Assembly (NCBI GenBank): GCA_040007895.1
Contig: JBDTUE010000267.1
Span: 1-5,760 of the forward strand
DNA length: 5,760 bases
Source of the DNA: JADJLQ01 sp040007895
GTDB taxonomy: Bacteria; Bacteroidota; Bacteroidia; Chitinophagales; Saprospiraceae
Direction of reading: 5' to 3'
The notes under the pieces were generated by a model. The model was not told the origin of the DNA. It was given only the letters and a program-made list of their open reading frames with translations, and searched no databases. Below are positions 5,471 through 5,760 of this stretch, piece by piece (within the stretch, counting starts at the first letter, position 1; each line of letters opens with the position of its first letter). Made by a program: the position numbers and the translations under genes.

Positions 5471-5760
5471 TTCAATCCTTCAGGTCTTGGCTTTGGGGCC
5501 TGAGGTGGGGTTGGAGGATCCTGATGATCCTGTACAGGTCGTTCCGGTTTTGATTCCAGATCTGGTCTTTCAGGCATTTCAGGTCTTAATTGAGGTTCTC
5601 GTTCACGATCATCCCTTCTCGGAGCATTGTCCCTGTTCCTGGAAGGTTCGTTTCTTGGACCACTTCGACCCCGATCATCTCTTGGTCTGTCATCCCTTGG
5701 TCTGTCATCCCTTGGTCTGTCATCTCTCGGTCTGTCATCTCTCGGTCTGTCATCTCTCGG
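5458..5760 (-). CDS. 3' end of a gene encoding an Arg/Asp/Pro-rich repeat tail (candidate PNPase C-terminus)
   Basis: The frame is open from the right edge of the window (5760) to a TAA at 5458-5460, showing the last 100 residues of a protein; its start and main domain are outside. The visible part begins with six consecutive PRDDR units (30 residues). A diverged section rich in R, D, N and E follows, then a proline-rich stretch with PERP and DPPTPPQAPKP, and the end PEGLNWED. No folded domain is visible; this looks like an intrinsically disordered mixed-charge tail, as found on some bacterial RNA-binding proteins. From memory, pnp (polynucleotide phosphorylase) commonly lies just upstream of rpoD in this phylum, so a PNPase with an extended C-terminus is my leading guess. 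A DEAD-box RNA helicase or another RNA-binding protein is an alternative. The coding status is well supported by the uninterrupted amino-acid pattern and 15-base periodicity; the identity is not shown by the sequence. Confidence 0.88.
   Translation of the reverse strand, partial: PRDDRPRDDRPRDDRPRDDRPRDDRPRDDRGRSGPRNEPSRNRDNAPRRDDREREPQLRPEMPERPDLESKPERPVQDHQDPPTPPQAPKPRPEGLNWED
5671..5760 (-). repeat. 15-base tandem repeat coding for PRDDR
   Basis: Six adjacent 15-base units reach the window edge. On the plus strand, three units at the right are TCTGTCATCTCTCGG (5716-5760), the next two are TCTGTCATCCCTTGG (5686-5715), and the last (5671-5685) is diverged, CCGATCATCTCTTGG. All six encode the same five residues, so the differences between unit types are silent. 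The array keeps the reading frame whatever its copy number and probably continues beyond 5760. Confidence 0.93.

Noticed and set aside
5671..5760. Regular repeats at the right edge as a CRISPR array
   Set aside because: The units are 15 bases long and directly adjacent with no spacers, and they keep a coding frame for PRDDR.

Overview
The window looks like a chromosomal segment from a member of the Bacteroidota. The evidence is a 288-residue principal sigma factor with no N-terminal region 1.1, a short 238-residue DapB, a bacillithiol enzyme of the BshC family, promoter -7 boxes of the TAnnTTTG type, and an AT-rich base composition. The spacer and region 3 of the sigma factor read more like the Saprospiria/Chitinophagia side of the phylum than like Flavobacteriia, but that placement is only an impression.

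Layout from left to right: a strong rho-independent terminator (42-76, +) closes a gene lying before the window. Next comes a short lipoprotein gene of 58 codons with a TTG start (121-297, +). It meets dapB (302-1018, -) tail to tail with 4 bases between the stops. A 194-base spacer separates dapB from the divergent accD (1213-2067, +) and holds a good -7 box for accD. accD meets bshC (2073-3662, -) tail to tail with 5 bases between the stops. A 91-base spacer upstream of bshC carries a convincing promoter. Further right, all on the minus strand, are an unrecognised single-pass membrane protein (3754-4422), the principal sigma factor gene rpoD (4445-5311), a 146-base leader with an unusual Shine-Dalgarno sequence, a hairpin and a candidate promoter, and the 3' end of a gene that runs off the right edge (5458-5760). 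That last gene encodes an Arg/Asp/Pro-rich tail built partly from 15-base tandem repeats. In transcription order the minus-strand block reads: repeat-tailed gene, rpoD, membrane protein, then bshC from its own promoter.

The recognised genes are housekeeping: lysine/diaminopimelate synthesis (dapB), the first step of fatty-acid synthesis (accD), low-molecular-weight thiol synthesis (bshC) and general transcription (rpoD). They do not form one pathway. I see no mobile element, CRISPR array, defence cassette or biosynthetic cluster. The items most worth a second look are the rpoD leader (Shine-Dalgarno plus a complementary C-rich segment), the repeat-built tail at the right edge, the small lipoprotein, and the unknown membrane protein packed 22 bases behind rpoD.
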